Shown: one piece after another, positions 17,249-28,923 of the stretch | Numbering within the stretch: position 1 is the stretch's first letter | How the letters are laid out: each line of letters opens with the position of its first letter | NCBI RefSeq assembly: GCF_003704105.1 | Contig: NZ_QUOQ01000003.1 | Coordinates: 248,001 to 312,000, forward strand | Reading direction: 5' to 3' | Source: Brevundimonas lutea | GTDB lineage: Bacteria; Pseudomonadota; Alphaproteobacteria; Caulobacterales; Caulobacteraceae | DNA: 64,000 nucleotides | Position numbers and translations under genes: made by a program | Notes under the pieces: model-generated | What the model saw: only the letters and a program-made list of their open reading frames with translations | The model's database searches: none | What the model was told of the DNA's origin: nothing

Positions 17249-18406
17249 TCAGGCGGCGTTGGCGGCCTGTACGAGCCCCGCCCGATCCGGGGCCTGATCC
17301 AGCCGATCGAGCAGATAGCCCAGATCGTCGCGCGGCACCGTGCTGCGTTCTGACAGGAAGCGCTCCAGCATGCGCTGCTGGAACCGCTCCGGCGACGGAT
17401 CGCCGCCCTCGGACTGAAGCGCCCGCCAGGTGTCCACGCCCGAGCGGAAGGCGGCATAGAGGCGCGGCGGCAGGCCGGCCCGGTCATAGATGGCCTTCAA
17501 CCCCAGCGGCCCGCCATCATGAATCATCAGCCAGGCGCGCTGATGCGGCGTCCCGGCCAGCACCGCCATGGCGTGCTCGAAGAAGCTCATCTGCCCCCGC
17601 GCCACGGCGCGAAGCAGCAACGACCCATTGAGCACCTTGCGCGCATGCAGATTGGCGACGAAGGCGGCGATGTCGGGCTCGCGCCCAGCCTGATCGATCA
17701 GGTCGACCGTGGCCCGCTCGCGCGTCCCGACCGCCAGGCGGATGGCGGTTTCTGGCGCTATGGCGTGCTGGCTGATCAGGTGGTCGCGCACGGCGTCCGA
17801 CGCCAGGGCGATCAGCTTTTCGGTGACCGCCAGCGGCAACACCTTGCGATAGGCCAGGGCTGTGACGACGGCGGGCGACTGGCCGAACCGGTCGATCGCC
17901 TTGCCCAGCGCGGCTTCCGACAGATCGGCGTTGTCGTTGGACGCCAGCACCCGCACTGCCGCCTCGACCCCATCGTCGGCGATGGCCTCGCCGACGTCGC
18001 GCGAGACGAAGGGGCGGCCGGCGATGGCGATCTGGCGCGCGCCCGATCCCCCGCGCACGATTTCGATCAGGTCGGCGTCGGTCAGCACCGGCGAGCCGGC
18101 CAGCACCGGCAGGGCGATGGAATCTACGTCCGCCGCCAGCTTGCGCGCCACCTCGCGCGGCAACAGGTCGGAGCTCTTCAGGGTCACAGCCAGCGCCCGG
18201 CGAACCAGCTCGGCGGCGTCGGCGGCGAGCACGCGCAGGATCTTCTGCGCAGCCTCGCGTTCCTCGTCGGTCAGGGTTTCGGCGTGGTCGGCCTTGTCGA
18301 TGGCCCGGCACAGCTTGTGAGCGGCGGCGGCGCGATCGTCGTCATCGTCGGCCTTGATCAGGCGGCGGATGTCGCTCTCGCTGAGGCGGGCGCGGAAGGG
18401 CGTCAT
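17249..18406 (-). CDS. DUF2336 domain protein
   Basis: A 385-residue soluble, all-helical protein with no signal peptide. Short repeated helical units (LVRRALAVTLKSSDLLPREV; ALAYRKVLPLAVTEKLIALA; VGTRERATVDLIDQAG) match the HEAT-like DUF2336 family typical of alphaproteobacteria. The family has no agreed biochemical role. It is on the same strand as the neighbouring SLT-domain gene upstream and hemA downstream. Confidence 0.75.
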   Translation of the reverse strand: MTPFRARLSESDIRRLIKADDDDDRAAAAHKLCRAIDKADHAETLTDEEREAAQKILRVLAADAAELVRRALAVTLKSSDLLPREVARKLAADVDSIALPVLAGSPVLTDADLIEIVRGGSGARQIAIAGRPFVSRDVGEAIADDGVEAAVRVLASNDNADLSEAALGKAIDRFGQSPAVVTALAYRKVLPLAVTEKLIALASDAVRDHLISQHAIAPETAIRLAVGTRERATVDLIDQAGREPDIAAFVANLHARKVLNGSLLLRAVARGQMSFFEHAMAVLAGTPHQRAWLMIHDGGPLGLKAIYDRAGLPPRLYAAFRSGVDTWRALQSEGGDPSPERFQQRMLERFLSERSTVPRDDLGYLLDRLDQAPDRAGLVQAANAA

Positions 18407-18471
18407 CGAACAGATCCCCGAAAGTCGTGGCCGACTATCCGCCCATCAACCTTAACGCGGCGTTTACCGTC

Positions 18472-19290
18472 TCAAGCCTGCCGCGATTCCGTCGGCGGGG
18501 CGAAGGCCTTCAGAAAACTGGACGCGCCGCCTCCCCCCAGAAGGCTTTCGGCCGGATCACCCTTGTCAAACAGCAGCGCGATCAGAGCCTGCTCGTGACG
18601 CAGCCGATCCATGCGCTCAGCAATGGCCATGTCCTTTTCGCTCATCGGCGGAAGCGCGGGCGCGGCCGGCGTGGCGGTCACGGCTCCACCCGAGGCCGTA
18701 CGTTGAAGATTGGCATGGACCTCGGCCACCGTGGCGGGTCGACCGTCGCGATAGAAGATCGACCGATTGGCCGAAGCGGCGGCGGGGAAAAGGGCGGCGG
18801 CGGATGATCCCGGACGGCTGACCATGGCTTCCATCAGCTGGGCCGCGCCCGCCGGCCCGAGAAAATGCGCGGCATACAGGTCTCCGCCCCCCGGAACCCG
18901 GCCCGTCCGTCCCCGCAGATAGGCGGCGTTGGCCTGGGTCAGCTCGGCCGCCATCAGGCTGGCCGCCTGCGGATCGAAGCGCAGGTCCATGACCACGTTG
19001 CGAGCCGATCCGGCGACCCGCCAGCGGCCGTCAGTCCCCTGATGGATCAGGTCGGCGTATTGGCCGTAGCCGTGCTTGGCGCCCGACTTCTTCAACGTGG
19101 CCAGCCAGGTCTGTTCGATGAACTGGAACAGACCCGCCGCGCTCGACGTCGGAGCCTTGGCGCCGGGGTTTAACGCGCTCTCGCGGCGCGCGGTCTTCAG
19201 CAGAAAATCGAAATCGACCCCCGTGGCCTGGGCGGCCCGGCGGATGGCGTGCTCGACGCCGGCCGATGCGGGAATCGCATTGACGTTCAT
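18472..19290 (-). CDS. SLT-domain lytic transglycosylase-like protein
   Basis: A 272-residue product with the lysozyme-like SLT fold: FDFLLKTARRESALNPGAKA, where the Glu in RRESALNP is the expected catalytic acid, then AAGLFQFIEQTW. The N-terminus (MNVNAIPASAGVEHAIRRAA) lacks an obvious signal peptide, which also happens in flagellum-associated or otherwise exported hydrolases. The C-terminal 100 residues are low-complexity and charged. A role in local peptidoglycan remodelling is inferred, with Caulobacter PleA-like proteins as a possible relative. Confidence 0.75.
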   Translation of the reverse strand: MNVNAIPASAGVEHAIRRAAQATGVDFDFLLKTARRESALNPGAKAPTSSAAGLFQFIEQTWLATLKKSGAKHGYGQYADLIHQGTDGRWRVAGSARNVVMDLRFDPQAASLMAAELTQANAAYLRGRTGRVPGGGDLYAAHFLGPAGAAQLMEAMVSRPGSSAAALFPAAASANRSIFYRDGRPATVAEVHANLQRTASGGAVTATPAAPALPPMSEKDMAIAERMDRLRHEQALIALLFDKGDPAESLLGGGGASSFLKAFAPPTESRQA

Positions 19291-19363
19291 GCGCCAAGGG
19301 TCGTCAATCGTGGTTAAGCGAACCTTAACCCGCCGGATCCCGCGGCAACTTCCTGTTCACAGA

Positions 19364-19975
19364 TCAGGCACAGCCCTCGACGTATTGGATGGAAGGACCC
19401 CCGGCGGCGACATGCTCGACATTGCCGTCGGTGCCGATGTGATAGCTGATGCCTCGGGCATTGGCGTCCTGAACGTAGTCCGCCCCGCCTCCGCGCGCCC
19501 AGACGGTGACGTACTCGGCCGGGGCCGGTGAATATTTGTGTGGGCTGGCCTGGGCGGCGTCGCCATAGGCCGCCTTGACCGCCGCCGCGCCGTCGCCGGG
19601 ACCAAAGCCGCGATCGGTGTTCACTTCGGAGCCTGGGTCCAGCCAGATGCTGGTGAGGACGCCCTGTTCGACCATGACCATCATGTTCTCTGGCGCCCGC
19701 TCGGGTCGGAAGATGTCGCAGGACTCGGGATCGGGCCCGCCAACCGAGTCGGGATCGGCATCCGGACCCAGGGCCTGTTCGACCTCGGCCCGGGTCATGC
19801 CGATTCGCAGCGGCCCATAGCCTTCGGCCGTCAGCGCGCCATCCTGGACCGGCGCGGGCGTCTCGGCAGCCGGGGGCGGCGTTGCGGCGGGTTCCGCGGC
19901 GGGCGCGGCCGGCTCCTGGCCACAGGCGGCGAGCGGCAGGGCGGCGACGGCGATCAGCAGCAGGGAGCAGCGCAT
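19364..19975 (-). CDS. Predicted lipoprotein
   Basis: A 203-residue product from ATG at 19975, chosen because it opens the signal peptide MRCSLLLIAVAALPLAACGQ with lipobox LAAC. An Ala/Pro linker of about 30 residues follows. The domain then has GYGPLRIGMTRAEVEQALG, a motif seen in many small secreted proteins of unknown role, and two later cysteines (PESCDIF and a terminal EGCA). The function is unknown. Confidence 0.75.
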   Translation of the reverse strand: MRCSLLLIAVAALPLAACGQEPAAPAAEPAATPPPAAETPAPVQDGALTAEGYGPLRIGMTRAEVEQALGPDADPDSVGGPDPESCDIFRPERAPENMMVMVEQGVLTSIWLDPGSEVNTDRGFGPGDGAAAVKAAYGDAAQASPHKYSPAPAEYVTVWARGGGADYVQDANARGISYHIGTDGNVEHVAAGGPSIQYVEGCA

Positions 19976-20014
19976 GGGAACCTCGAGAGCGAAAACGACC
20001 CCATCCCAACGCAA

Positions 20015-20045
20015 GAACGGCGCGCGGTGATCCCGCGCGCCGTTC
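20015..20045 (-). terminator. Hairpin terminator after rpmF
   Basis: GAACGGCGCGCGG (20015-20027) pairs with CCGCGCGCCGTTC (20033-20045), a 13-bp perfect stem with a 5-base loop, 29 bases past the rpmF stop. The following T-tract on the minus strand is weak. Confidence 0.6.
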
Positions 20046-20074
20046 TCAATCTCGGTTCACCCAAAAGGGAGAGC

Positions 20075-20257
20075 TCAGTCTTCCTTGGGCGTCAGGACCT
20101 GACGGCCGCGATAGGTGCCGGTCTTCAGGTCGATGTGGTGCGACCGGCGAAGCTCGCCGGTGTCCTTGTCCTCGACGTGCGGGTTCGAGCCGAGGGCGTC
20201 GTGGGCGCGACGCATGTTGCGGCGGGAGGGCGATACTTTGCGCTTCGGAACGGCCAT
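20075..20257 (-). CDS. rpmF: Ribosomal protein L32
   Basis: A 60-residue large-subunit protein starting [20 protein letters not shown], diagnostic for L32. The ATG at 20257 gives the standard N-terminus; the frame is open upstream but that extension is not conserved. It lacks the four zinc-ribbon cysteines of some L32 forms. A hairpin follows it, and a secreted-protein gene diverges on the other side. Confidence 0.95.
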   Translation of the reverse strand: MAVPKRKVSPSRRNMRRAHDALGSNPHVEDKDTGELRRSHHIDLKTGTYRGRQVLTPKED

Positions 20258-20440
20258 ATCCGTCTCAATCTCAAGGGTCGGGCGCCGGGCAAGGCGCGAA
20301 AACGATTGCGGCGGCCCGAACGGGGCCGCCACGTGAGCGCGGGCTTATGCCTGAACCCACGGGCGATTTCAAGGTGACGATTGCCGAACAACGTTCCACC
20401 ACCTAGGCTGCCAATACAGCCCGTTGGGGAGGGTGACAAA

Positions 20441-21808
20441 ATGGATTGGTTCTATCGCGTCATGGCCTTGGCGGCTTGGGCCGCAGCCGGGGCGCAGCCC
20501 GCTGTCGCTCAGTCATCCGCAGGGCTTCCCCCACCGGTGAGGGCTTATCAGCAAGAGCTCAACGGCGTTTGTGAAGCTCTGGGCGGGCGCGGCTCATTTG
20601 GAGATGACTTCATCAAGCGGGCCGATTTCGACGCGGACGGCCTGGAGGATTACCTGCTGGATACGGCATCGGTGAGTTGCCCGCCTGCGTCCGCCAGCGC
20701 GGGAACCTGCGGATCCGCCGGCTGCAGTGTCGCGATCTTCCTCTCATCACAGGATTATCGGGAAGTCTGGAGTTCCAACCTGCAGGACTTTCGCGTCGTG
20801 CAAGGCGCCCCGGCGGCGCGGCTTTCGGTCAGCGCGCACGGGTCCGCGTGTGGCCAGATCGGCGCAGAGGTGTGCGAGGCGGTGCTTGAGTGGGACGGCG
20901 TCACCTTTTCTCCTGCGCTTTCACCCTCCGCAGCCGACGCCTCGACAGGCGCCACGGAGATGTCGGCAGCGCCCGACTGGACGGCGGGGATGGATGGGGC
21001 GCGGATTGTCACGGCCCGCACAGCGCAAGGCCCCTCCCCCCTCAACGAGATCGCCGTCTCGTGCCACGATGGGCGGCCGATGCTGGCGATCCGCCCCACC
21101 GGTCGCCTGGGCGCTTCCGTCGCCTTGGAAATCGGGGCCGATGGGCGAACAGCCCGGATGCCCTTGACGCTCGACGCCCGGACCGGGGTCTATTTCGCGC
21201 TCCCGGCGTCACCGCCCGCCCTGATGCTTCTGGCGGGAGGGGCCTCGGAAGCCGACGTGTCTCTAAACGGGCGCGCGATCGGGGCGATCCCCTTGATGGG
21301 GGCGCCGACGGCGCTGGCGGAAGCGCTGTCGCCCTGCTGGAGAGGTCAGGATCTGTCGGCGGGCGCGGCGCGGCAGGAAGTCGCGCGGATGCCGCCGCCG
21401 GCCCCCGGCGCCATCGACGCCGAGCTGTCGTTCCCGCCCATTCCCGAGGGCTTCTACGCGGTCAACGTCACATGCGCCGCCGCGGCCGGTAATACTGACT
21501 GGATGAACTACATGTATCTGACCCGGCATGTCCGGCGAGAGTGGGATGGCGACACGCCACTCGCAGGCGCCGATGATCTGGGCGGCGGTCGTTGGGCCCT
21601 GCGCCGGTATCACGGTGGTTCCGTCATGGAGATCCTGCTCACCGGGCCCGCCAGTTTCCAAGAAACCTTCACCCTGGACGACGGGTGGGGCGGCAGCGAG
21701 GAAACGACGATCCGGTTCGTCCACTGTCCTGCCGAATCGGTGCCGGCCGAGGTCCGTCGCGACTGGACCGGGCCGGTGGATTACGAGCCCTATCGCGGCA
21801 ACGGCTGA
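20441..21808 (+). CDS. Large secreted protein of unknown function
   Basis: A 455-residue product from ATG at 20441, preceded by a good GGGGAGG site. The signal peptide is MDWFYRVMALAAWAAAGAQP, with cleavage near AVAQ. After it comes an EF-hand-like DFDADGLEDYLLD loop near residue 65, several cysteines (probably disulphides, in line with a periplasmic location), and a repeated small-domain pattern in the middle (ISCHDGRPMLAIRPTGRLG, then a segment ending ALAEALSPCWR). The last 110 residues contain many aromatic residues and two cysteines. I cannot name the family. Confidence 0.75.
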   Translation: MDWFYRVMALAAWAAAGAQPAVAQSSAGLPPPVRAYQQELNGVCEALGGRGSFGDDFIKRADFDADGLEDYLLDTASVSCPPASASAGTCGSAGCSVAIFLSSQDYREVWSSNLQDFRVVQGAPAARLSVSAHGSACGQIGAEVCEAVLEWDGVTFSPALSPSAADASTGATEMSAAPDWTAGMDGARIVTARTAQGPSPLNEIAVSCHDGRPMLAIRPTGRLGASVALEIGADGRTARMPLTLDARTGVYFALPASPPALMLLAGGASEADVSLNGRAIGAIPLMGAPTALAEALSPCWRGQDLSAGAARQEVARMPPPAPGAIDAELSFPPIPEGFYAVNVTCAAAAGNTDWMNYMYLTRHVRREWDGDTPLAGADDLGGGRWALRRYHGGSVMEILLTGPASFQETFTLDDGWGGSEETTIRFVHCPAESVPAEVRRDWTGPVDYEPYRGNG

Positions 21809-21830
21809 GGGGGCTGGGAACGCCGGGCGG

Positions 21831-24517
<2,687 letters not shown>

Positions 24518-24575
24518 TCACCTAGCCCCGACTCTGGGGTCGGACGCAATCAAAAAAACACGAGGGGCGAGAGAC

Positions 24576-24602
24576 GATATCGGCCGGGACGCGGCCGATA
24601 TC
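24576..24602 (-). terminator. Hairpin after secG
   Basis: GATATCGGCCG (24576-24586) and CGGCCGATATC (24592-24602) form a perfect 11-bp stem, 8 bases past the secG stop. A run of seven T on the minus strand follows only after a further 17 bases, so this is a possible rather than canonical terminator. Confidence 0.5.
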
Positions 24603-24610
24603 GACGGCGC

Positions 24611-25042
24611 TTACTGGGCGGGCGCGGGCTGGGCCGGCGCCTGGGCCGGAGCCCCGCCGAAGCTCGATTCCAGATCGTCCAGGGACGGACCGGTTTGGGC
24701 CGGCGCGGTCTCGGTCGGGGCGGCCTCGGCCGGGGCCGTGGTCGGCTGCTGGCTCAGGTCGATCGCGCCGATGTTGCTGCTGGATGCCACCGACGATCCG
24801 GCGCGCTCCATGTTGCCGACGATGGTCAGCGAGATGGCGCAGATGAAGAACAGCGTCCCCAGCACCGCCGTGACCCGGGTCAGCAGATTGCCCGCGCCGC
24901 GCGCCGTCATGAAGCCCGACGGCCCGCCGCCCATGCCCAGGGCGCCGCCCTCGGACCGCTGCAACAGGATCACGCCGGTCATGGCCAGCGAGATCACGAT
25001 CATGACGACGAAGAGAATGGTCTGGAGCATGGTGCTTCGCAT
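24611..25042 (-). CDS. secG: Preprotein translocase subunit SecG
   Basis: A small SecYEG channel subunit in the inner membrane. The 143-residue product has two membrane helices (MLQTILFVVMIVISLAMTGV and TAVLGTLFFICAISLTIVGN) joined by the characteristic loop LLQRSEGGALGMGGG with FMTARGAGNLLTRV. The C-terminal 60 residues are Ala/Pro/Thr-rich, a normal alphaproteobacterial extension. MRST precedes the first helix, with start ATG at 25042. Confidence 0.93.
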   Translation of the reverse strand: MRSTMLQTILFVVMIVISLAMTGVILLQRSEGGALGMGGGPSGFMTARGAGNLLTRVTAVLGTLFFICAISLTIVGNMERAGSSVASSSNIGAIDLSQQPTTAPAEAAPTETAPAQTGPSLDDLESSFGGAPAQAPAQPAPAQ

Positions 25043-25109
25043 GTGGGCGCACGGGCGCGCCGATCAAGCCGGGGCGTCTAACAGGCTTGGCGGGCTTGAG
25101 CAATAAACC

Positions 25110-25209
25110 CGCCTCCCCGGCGACGGCCGGGGCCCAGGAGGGCTTGCGTGAGATGACGATCACGCGGCGGCGATCGCGGCTCTGGACCCCGGCCTTCGCC
25201 GGGGAGGCG
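25110..25209. repeat. Long inverted repeat between mmsB and secG
   Basis: A 28-base arm at 25110-25137 is the reverse complement of 25182-25209 with two mismatches, separated by 44 bases. Each arm is itself a short hairpin (CCCCGGC/GCCGGGG). Both neighbours are on the minus strand, so it may terminate the mmsB transcript. The form suggests a mobile intergenic palindromic element. Confidence 0.75.
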
Positions 25210-25218
25210 GCGTGAAGC

Positions 25219-26109
25219 CTAGAGCCCCTTCGTCTCCCCCCGCAACAGCTGCAGCATGGCCGAGAAGTCCTTGCCGCCATAGCCCATGCGGTCGAACAGG
25301 GCGTACATCGCCTCGGCCTGCGCCCCCAGCGGCGTGGTCGCGCCCGCCTTGGCGGCGGCGTCCTGGGCCAGTTTCAGGTCCTTCAGCATCATGGCCGTGG
25401 CGAATCCGCCCTGAAAGTCGCGGTTGGACGGGGCGGCGGGCACCGGGCCGGGCCAGGGATAGTAGCTGGTCACGCTCCAGCACTGGCCGGAAGACTTCGA
25501 CGCGATCTCGAAGAACCGCTCGGGATCCAGCCCCAGCCGCTCGGCCAGGGCCACCGCCTCGCAGGTCCCGATCATCGAGATGCCCAGCAGCATGTTGTTG
25601 CAGATCTTGGCCGCCTGACCCGCGCCGTGGTCACCGGCGCGGATGGTGATCCGGCTCATCGGCTCCAGCGCCGCCTCGATGCGTCCGAAGTCACCCTCGT
25701 CGCAGCCGACCATGAAGGCCAGATTGCCCGCGTCCGCCGCCGCCGTGCCGCCCGACACCGGCGCGTCGGCGAACGCATAGCCCGCGTCCTTGGCCAGGCC
25801 CGCGACCTTGCGCGCCGTGTCCACGTCGATGGTCGAACAGTCGATCAGCAGCGCCGAGCTGGGCGCAGCCCCGATGATCTGTTCGGAATAGACCTTCAGC
25901 ACATGCGGCCCGGCCGGCAGCATGGTGATCACCACCTCGGCGTCCTTGACCGCCTCGGCCACCGAGCCGACCGCCGAACACCCCGCCTGCCCGGCCCGCT
26001 CCAGCGCCTCGGCCGACAGATCGAAGGCGGCGACCGCGCGCCCGGTCTTCGCCTGGTTCGCGGCCATCCCGCCGCCCATGTTGCCCAGGCCGATGAAGGC
26101 GATCTTCAT
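25219..26109 (-). CDS. mmsB: 3-hydroxyisobutyrate dehydrogenase
   Basis: Oxidises 3-hydroxyisobutyrate to methylmalonate semialdehyde with NAD, in valine catabolism. The 296-residue product has the nucleotide-binding start MKIAFIGLGNMGGGMAANQA, substrate motif DAPVSGGTAAADAGNLAFMV and the catalytic Lys in AAKICNNMLLGISMIG. The WSVTSYYPWPGPVP segment is also typical. ATG at 26109 gives the standard N-terminus. It is separate from the other valine genes at 55-59 kb. Confidence 0.9.
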   Translation of the reverse strand: MKIAFIGLGNMGGGMAANQAKTGRAVAAFDLSAEALERAGQAGCSAVGSVAEAVKDAEVVITMLPAGPHVLKVYSEQIIGAAPSSALLIDCSTIDVDTARKVAGLAKDAGYAFADAPVSGGTAAADAGNLAFMVGCDEGDFGRIEAALEPMSRITIRAGDHGAGQAAKICNNMLLGISMIGTCEAVALAERLGLDPERFFEIASKSSGQCWSVTSYYPWPGPVPAAPSNRDFQGGFATAMMLKDLKLAQDAAAKAGATTPLGAQAEAMYALFDRMGYGGKDFSAMLQLLRGETKGL

Positions 26110-26263
26110 ATGCGTCACTCCCACGCGCGTTCCGATGTGCGGGGAGGGTTAGCGGGATGGGCGGGCGGAGGAAAGCTGGGCCTTGTCTGATCCAGGCTCC
26201 GTTAGCCCGGAAGATCTTACACTCCACATTGCCATCCCTGATTGCGAGGTCCACGCTATCGCA

Positions 26264-27145
26264 ATGAGAAGGAACTTCTGGATCACCGGCCTGGCTTGGC
26301 CCCTCCTCACCGCGTCACTGGCGTCAGCGGAGCCCTCACAGGTGGGTGACCAAGTCGGTGACGTCGTCGAAATCGTCATGTCCTACGAGACGTCTCAGGA
26401 AGGCAGCGACGGGTCGTCGAGCAGTTCGCAAGGAACCGATGTCCTGTCCGAACGCGTCATCGCCGTTACCGACGATGGGATCGAACTAGAATTCGACCTT
26501 CCGCCGGCGACCACGGCCGAGGAACGAACCCGTGTTTGGCAATATCCCGCGCGGGTTCTGCGGGGAGTGGATGGTGAGAAACAACTTCTCAACCCCGAAG
26601 AGCTTGAGGTGCGACTGGACGCCTGGCTAGCCTTGACCGAGTGGGACAGGAACGTCTGTGGCCAGTGGATATTCACTTGGAATGCTTTCCTGATCGAATG
26701 CGACCCACAGTCTGTCCTTGAGACAATAGACGCCATCGACATGCGCGGCGTCGATCTCCGTGACGGAGCGCAATACAGACACCCTGGCGCGTCAGAGACT
26801 GGCGCATTCACCCGTTCGGTCGCCCCCGACGGTGAGACGGTCTTCGTGGTCGAATTGGGAGCGGATATCGAATCTGTTCGGAAGTCTCGCGCAGAGAGCG
26901 ACGTCGTCATCGGCGAGATTTCAGGTCAGCCGGTGACGCTAGAAGAAGCACTTATCGAACGCTCCCGAGAGGACGTCTCGGGGACTGTCGAGGTGAGCTT
27001 CCAAGGCGACGCCCAGGGCGTTCCGACCCGGCGAGTAGTGGTGACGAACCTTAAAACCATCAGTCCCGACGGGGTGGTCACCACCGAACGCGAAACCAGG
27101 GTCCTGGAACGCAGACGCGTCGCCGGCGCGCCTATGGTTCAGTGA
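26264..27145 (+). CDS. Secreted protein of unknown function (low G+C)
   Basis: A 293-residue product from ATG at 26264, which opens the signal peptide MRRNFWITGLAWPLLTASLA with cleavage near ASA. The mature part is acidic with a Ser/Gly-rich stretch near residue 45, two cysteines (NVCGQWIF and IECDPQS) and a beta-strand-like C-terminal half. I recognise no family. One hand-counted line (26641-26700) is 50% G+C, well below the neighbouring genes, which suggests later acquisition. It is isolated, between divergent mmsB and a convergent AraC gene. Confidence 0.7.
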   Translation: MRRNFWITGLAWPLLTASLASAEPSQVGDQVGDVVEIVMSYETSQEGSDGSSSSSQGTDVLSERVIAVTDDGIELEFDLPPATTAEERTRVWQYPARVLRGVDGEKQLLNPEELEVRLDAWLALTEWDRNVCGQWIFTWNAFLIECDPQSVLETIDAIDMRGVDLRDGAQYRHPGASETGAFTRSVAPDGETVFVVELGADIESVRKSRAESDVVIGEISGQPVTLEEALIERSREDVSGTVEVSFQGDAQGVPTRRVVVTNLKTISPDGVVTTERETRVLERRRVAGAPMVQ

Positions 27146-27164
27146 AGCCAGGCGGAACTCCCCA

Positions 27165-27971
27165 CTAGCGCCCCCGATACACCCCCGGCGTCACCCCAAA
27201 CCGCTCCCTGAAGCACTGCGTAAAGTGCGACGGCGTCGAAAACCCTGTCGCCCAGGCGATGGCGGCGATGCCGTTTTCGCCTTCCAGCAGGCGCCGCGCC
27301 GCCAGATGCAGGCGATAGACCCGTGAATAGTCCGAGAACCCCGCGCCCAGGGCGGCCTTGAAGCGGCGCGAGAAATAGGCGGGCGACAGGTTGCAGGCTC
27401 GGGCGGCCTCGTCGATCGTCGGCGGCCGGGCCGGGTCGGCGCGCAGGCGCTGGATGGCGGGCATCAGGCGGCCGATCCCCTCTCCCTCCGCCGCCTCCGC
27501 ACGGCCCGCCTCCACGCGCGGCTGGTCGGCCAGGGCGCGCAGCATCAGCTCGGCCAGGTTCCGGCGCGTCGCCGCGTCGGCCCCCGCCTCCAGCCAGCCG
27601 GCCAGGGTCTTGAGCCGCGCCCGTGTCGCCGCGTCCGGCCGCACCCGCGCCGGCCGCCGCCAGCCGCCCATCGCCTCGACCACGAAGGGATCGACATAGA
27701 CTAGGGTCCAGGCCTTCTCCCCCGCCGCCAACTCGAAGTCATGGGTCCGCATCGAGGGCACGAAGACGACATCGCCGTCACTGAGATCCAGCCGCTCGCC
27801 CTCGACCACGAAGTCGCCGCGCACCCCGTCGAACAGCACGATCTCGGCCACGTCGTGAAAATGGGTGAACCGCCCCGCCTCGCCGGCCTCGGCCCCAAGC
27901 GCCACGGCCGAGGCCGAGGCCTCCATGCCGGGCGGCATCTCCACGGGCTCGCACAGAACGCGGTCGGGCAT
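27165..27971 (-). CDS. AraC-family transcriptional regulator with cupin sensor domain
   Basis: A 268-residue regulator. The N-terminal cupin-like domain has TRFHFHD-type residues (actual FTHFHDVAEIVLFDGV) and SDGDVVFVPSMRTHDFEL. The C-terminal pair of helix-turn-helices is classical: IDEAARACNLSPAYFSRRFK and IAAIAWATGFSTPSHFTQCF, ending FGVTPGVYRGR. Start ATG at 27971. It is divergent from the PhyH/GH13 pair with 112 bases between the starts, the usual arrangement for a regulator of its neighbour. Confidence 0.88.
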   Translation of the reverse strand: MPDRVLCEPVEMPPGMEASASAVALGAEAGEAGRFTHFHDVAEIVLFDGVRGDFVVEGERLDLSDGDVVFVPSMRTHDFELAAGEKAWTLVYVDPFVVEAMGGWRRPARVRPDAATRARLKTLAGWLEAGADAATRRNLAELMLRALADQPRVEAGRAEAAEGEGIGRLMPAIQRLRADPARPPTIDEAARACNLSPAYFSRRFKAALGAGFSDYSRVYRLHLAARRLLEGENGIAAIAWATGFSTPSHFTQCFRERFGVTPGVYRGR

Positions 27972-28083
27972 GGACGCCACCCTGACCCGGCCGCACGCCG
28001 ATGACAAGGATTCGACAGACTTCGCGCCGGTTCGCGACAGCCCCCGCCCTCGCCGAGCGCCGTTCCCGCGATAGGCTCGACCC

Positions 28084-28923
28084 ATGCAAACAGCCCCGGC
28101 GCCCGCCATGCCCCCCTATGACATCGACAGCCCCTACCCCCTGTCCCCGGACGTCATCGCCGCCTTTCGCCGCGACGGCTTCGTCAAGCTGAAGGATGTT
28201 TTCGACCGCGAGGTGCTGGCCTGGTTCGGCGACCAGATCACCGCCCAGACCATCGCGCTGAACACCGAGACCCGCCCGCTGGAGGAGCGTAGCACCTACG
28301 ACCGCGCCTTCCTCCAGGTCATGAACCTGTGGGAGTTCGGCGGCGCCCCGCGCGACTTCGTCTTTGGCCGGCGCCTGGCCCGGATCGCCGCCGAGCTGCT
28401 GGGGACCGAGGGCGTGCGCCTGTATCACGACCAGTCGCTGTACAAGGAGCCCGGCGGCGGCATCACCCCGGCCCACGCCGACCAGTACTACTGGCCCCTG
28501 TCCAACGACTGCTCCGTCACCGCCTGGGTGCCGCTCCAGGCGGTGCCGCGCGAGATGGGGCCTCTGGCCTTCTACGCCGGCAGCCAGAACGCCGAACTGG
28601 GCCGCGACCTGCCCATCTCCGACGAGAGCGAGGCCCGGATCACCGCCGCCATGGAGGCGCAAGGCTTTCCCATCGTCGATCAACCCTTCGACCTGGGCGA
28701 GGTCAGCTTTCACCGCGGCTGGACCTTCCACAAGGCCGGGGCCAACGTCTCGGACCGGCCGCGATCGGTGATGACGGTGATCTACATGGACCGCGACGTG
28801 CGCCTGGCCGAACCGACCAACAATTTCCAGCAGGCCGACTGGGAGAAATGGGCCCCCGGCGCCGAACTGGGCCAGGTCATCGACACCCCCCTGAACCCCG
28901 TGCTGTGGGAGCGCGCGTCGTGA
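28084..28923 (+). CDS. Phytanoyl-CoA dioxygenase (PhyH) family protein
   Basis: A 279-residue Fe(II)/2-oxoglutarate-dependent oxygenase. The iron-binding H-x-D is visible in TPAHADQYYWPL, the distal His/Arg region in SFHRGWTFHKAGAN followed by SDRPRSVM, and FRRDGFVKLKDVFD is the usual PhyH opening. The substrate cannot be inferred; members hydroxylate small molecules such as lipids or natural products. Its stop overlaps the start of the GH13 gene as GTGA, so the two are coupled and may act in one carbohydrate-related pathway controlled by the divergent AraC protein. Confidence 0.85.
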   Translation: MQTAPAPAMPPYDIDSPYPLSPDVIAAFRRDGFVKLKDVFDREVLAWFGDQITAQTIALNTETRPLEERSTYDRAFLQVMNLWEFGGAPRDFVFGRRLARIAAELLGTEGVRLYHDQSLYKEPGGGITPAHADQYYWPLSNDCSVTAWVPLQAVPREMGPLAFYAGSQNAELGRDLPISDESEARITAAMEAQGFPIVDQPFDLGEVSFHRGWTFHKAGANVSDRPRSVMTVIYMDRDVRLAEPTNNFQQADWEKWAPGAELGQVIDTPLNPVLWERAS

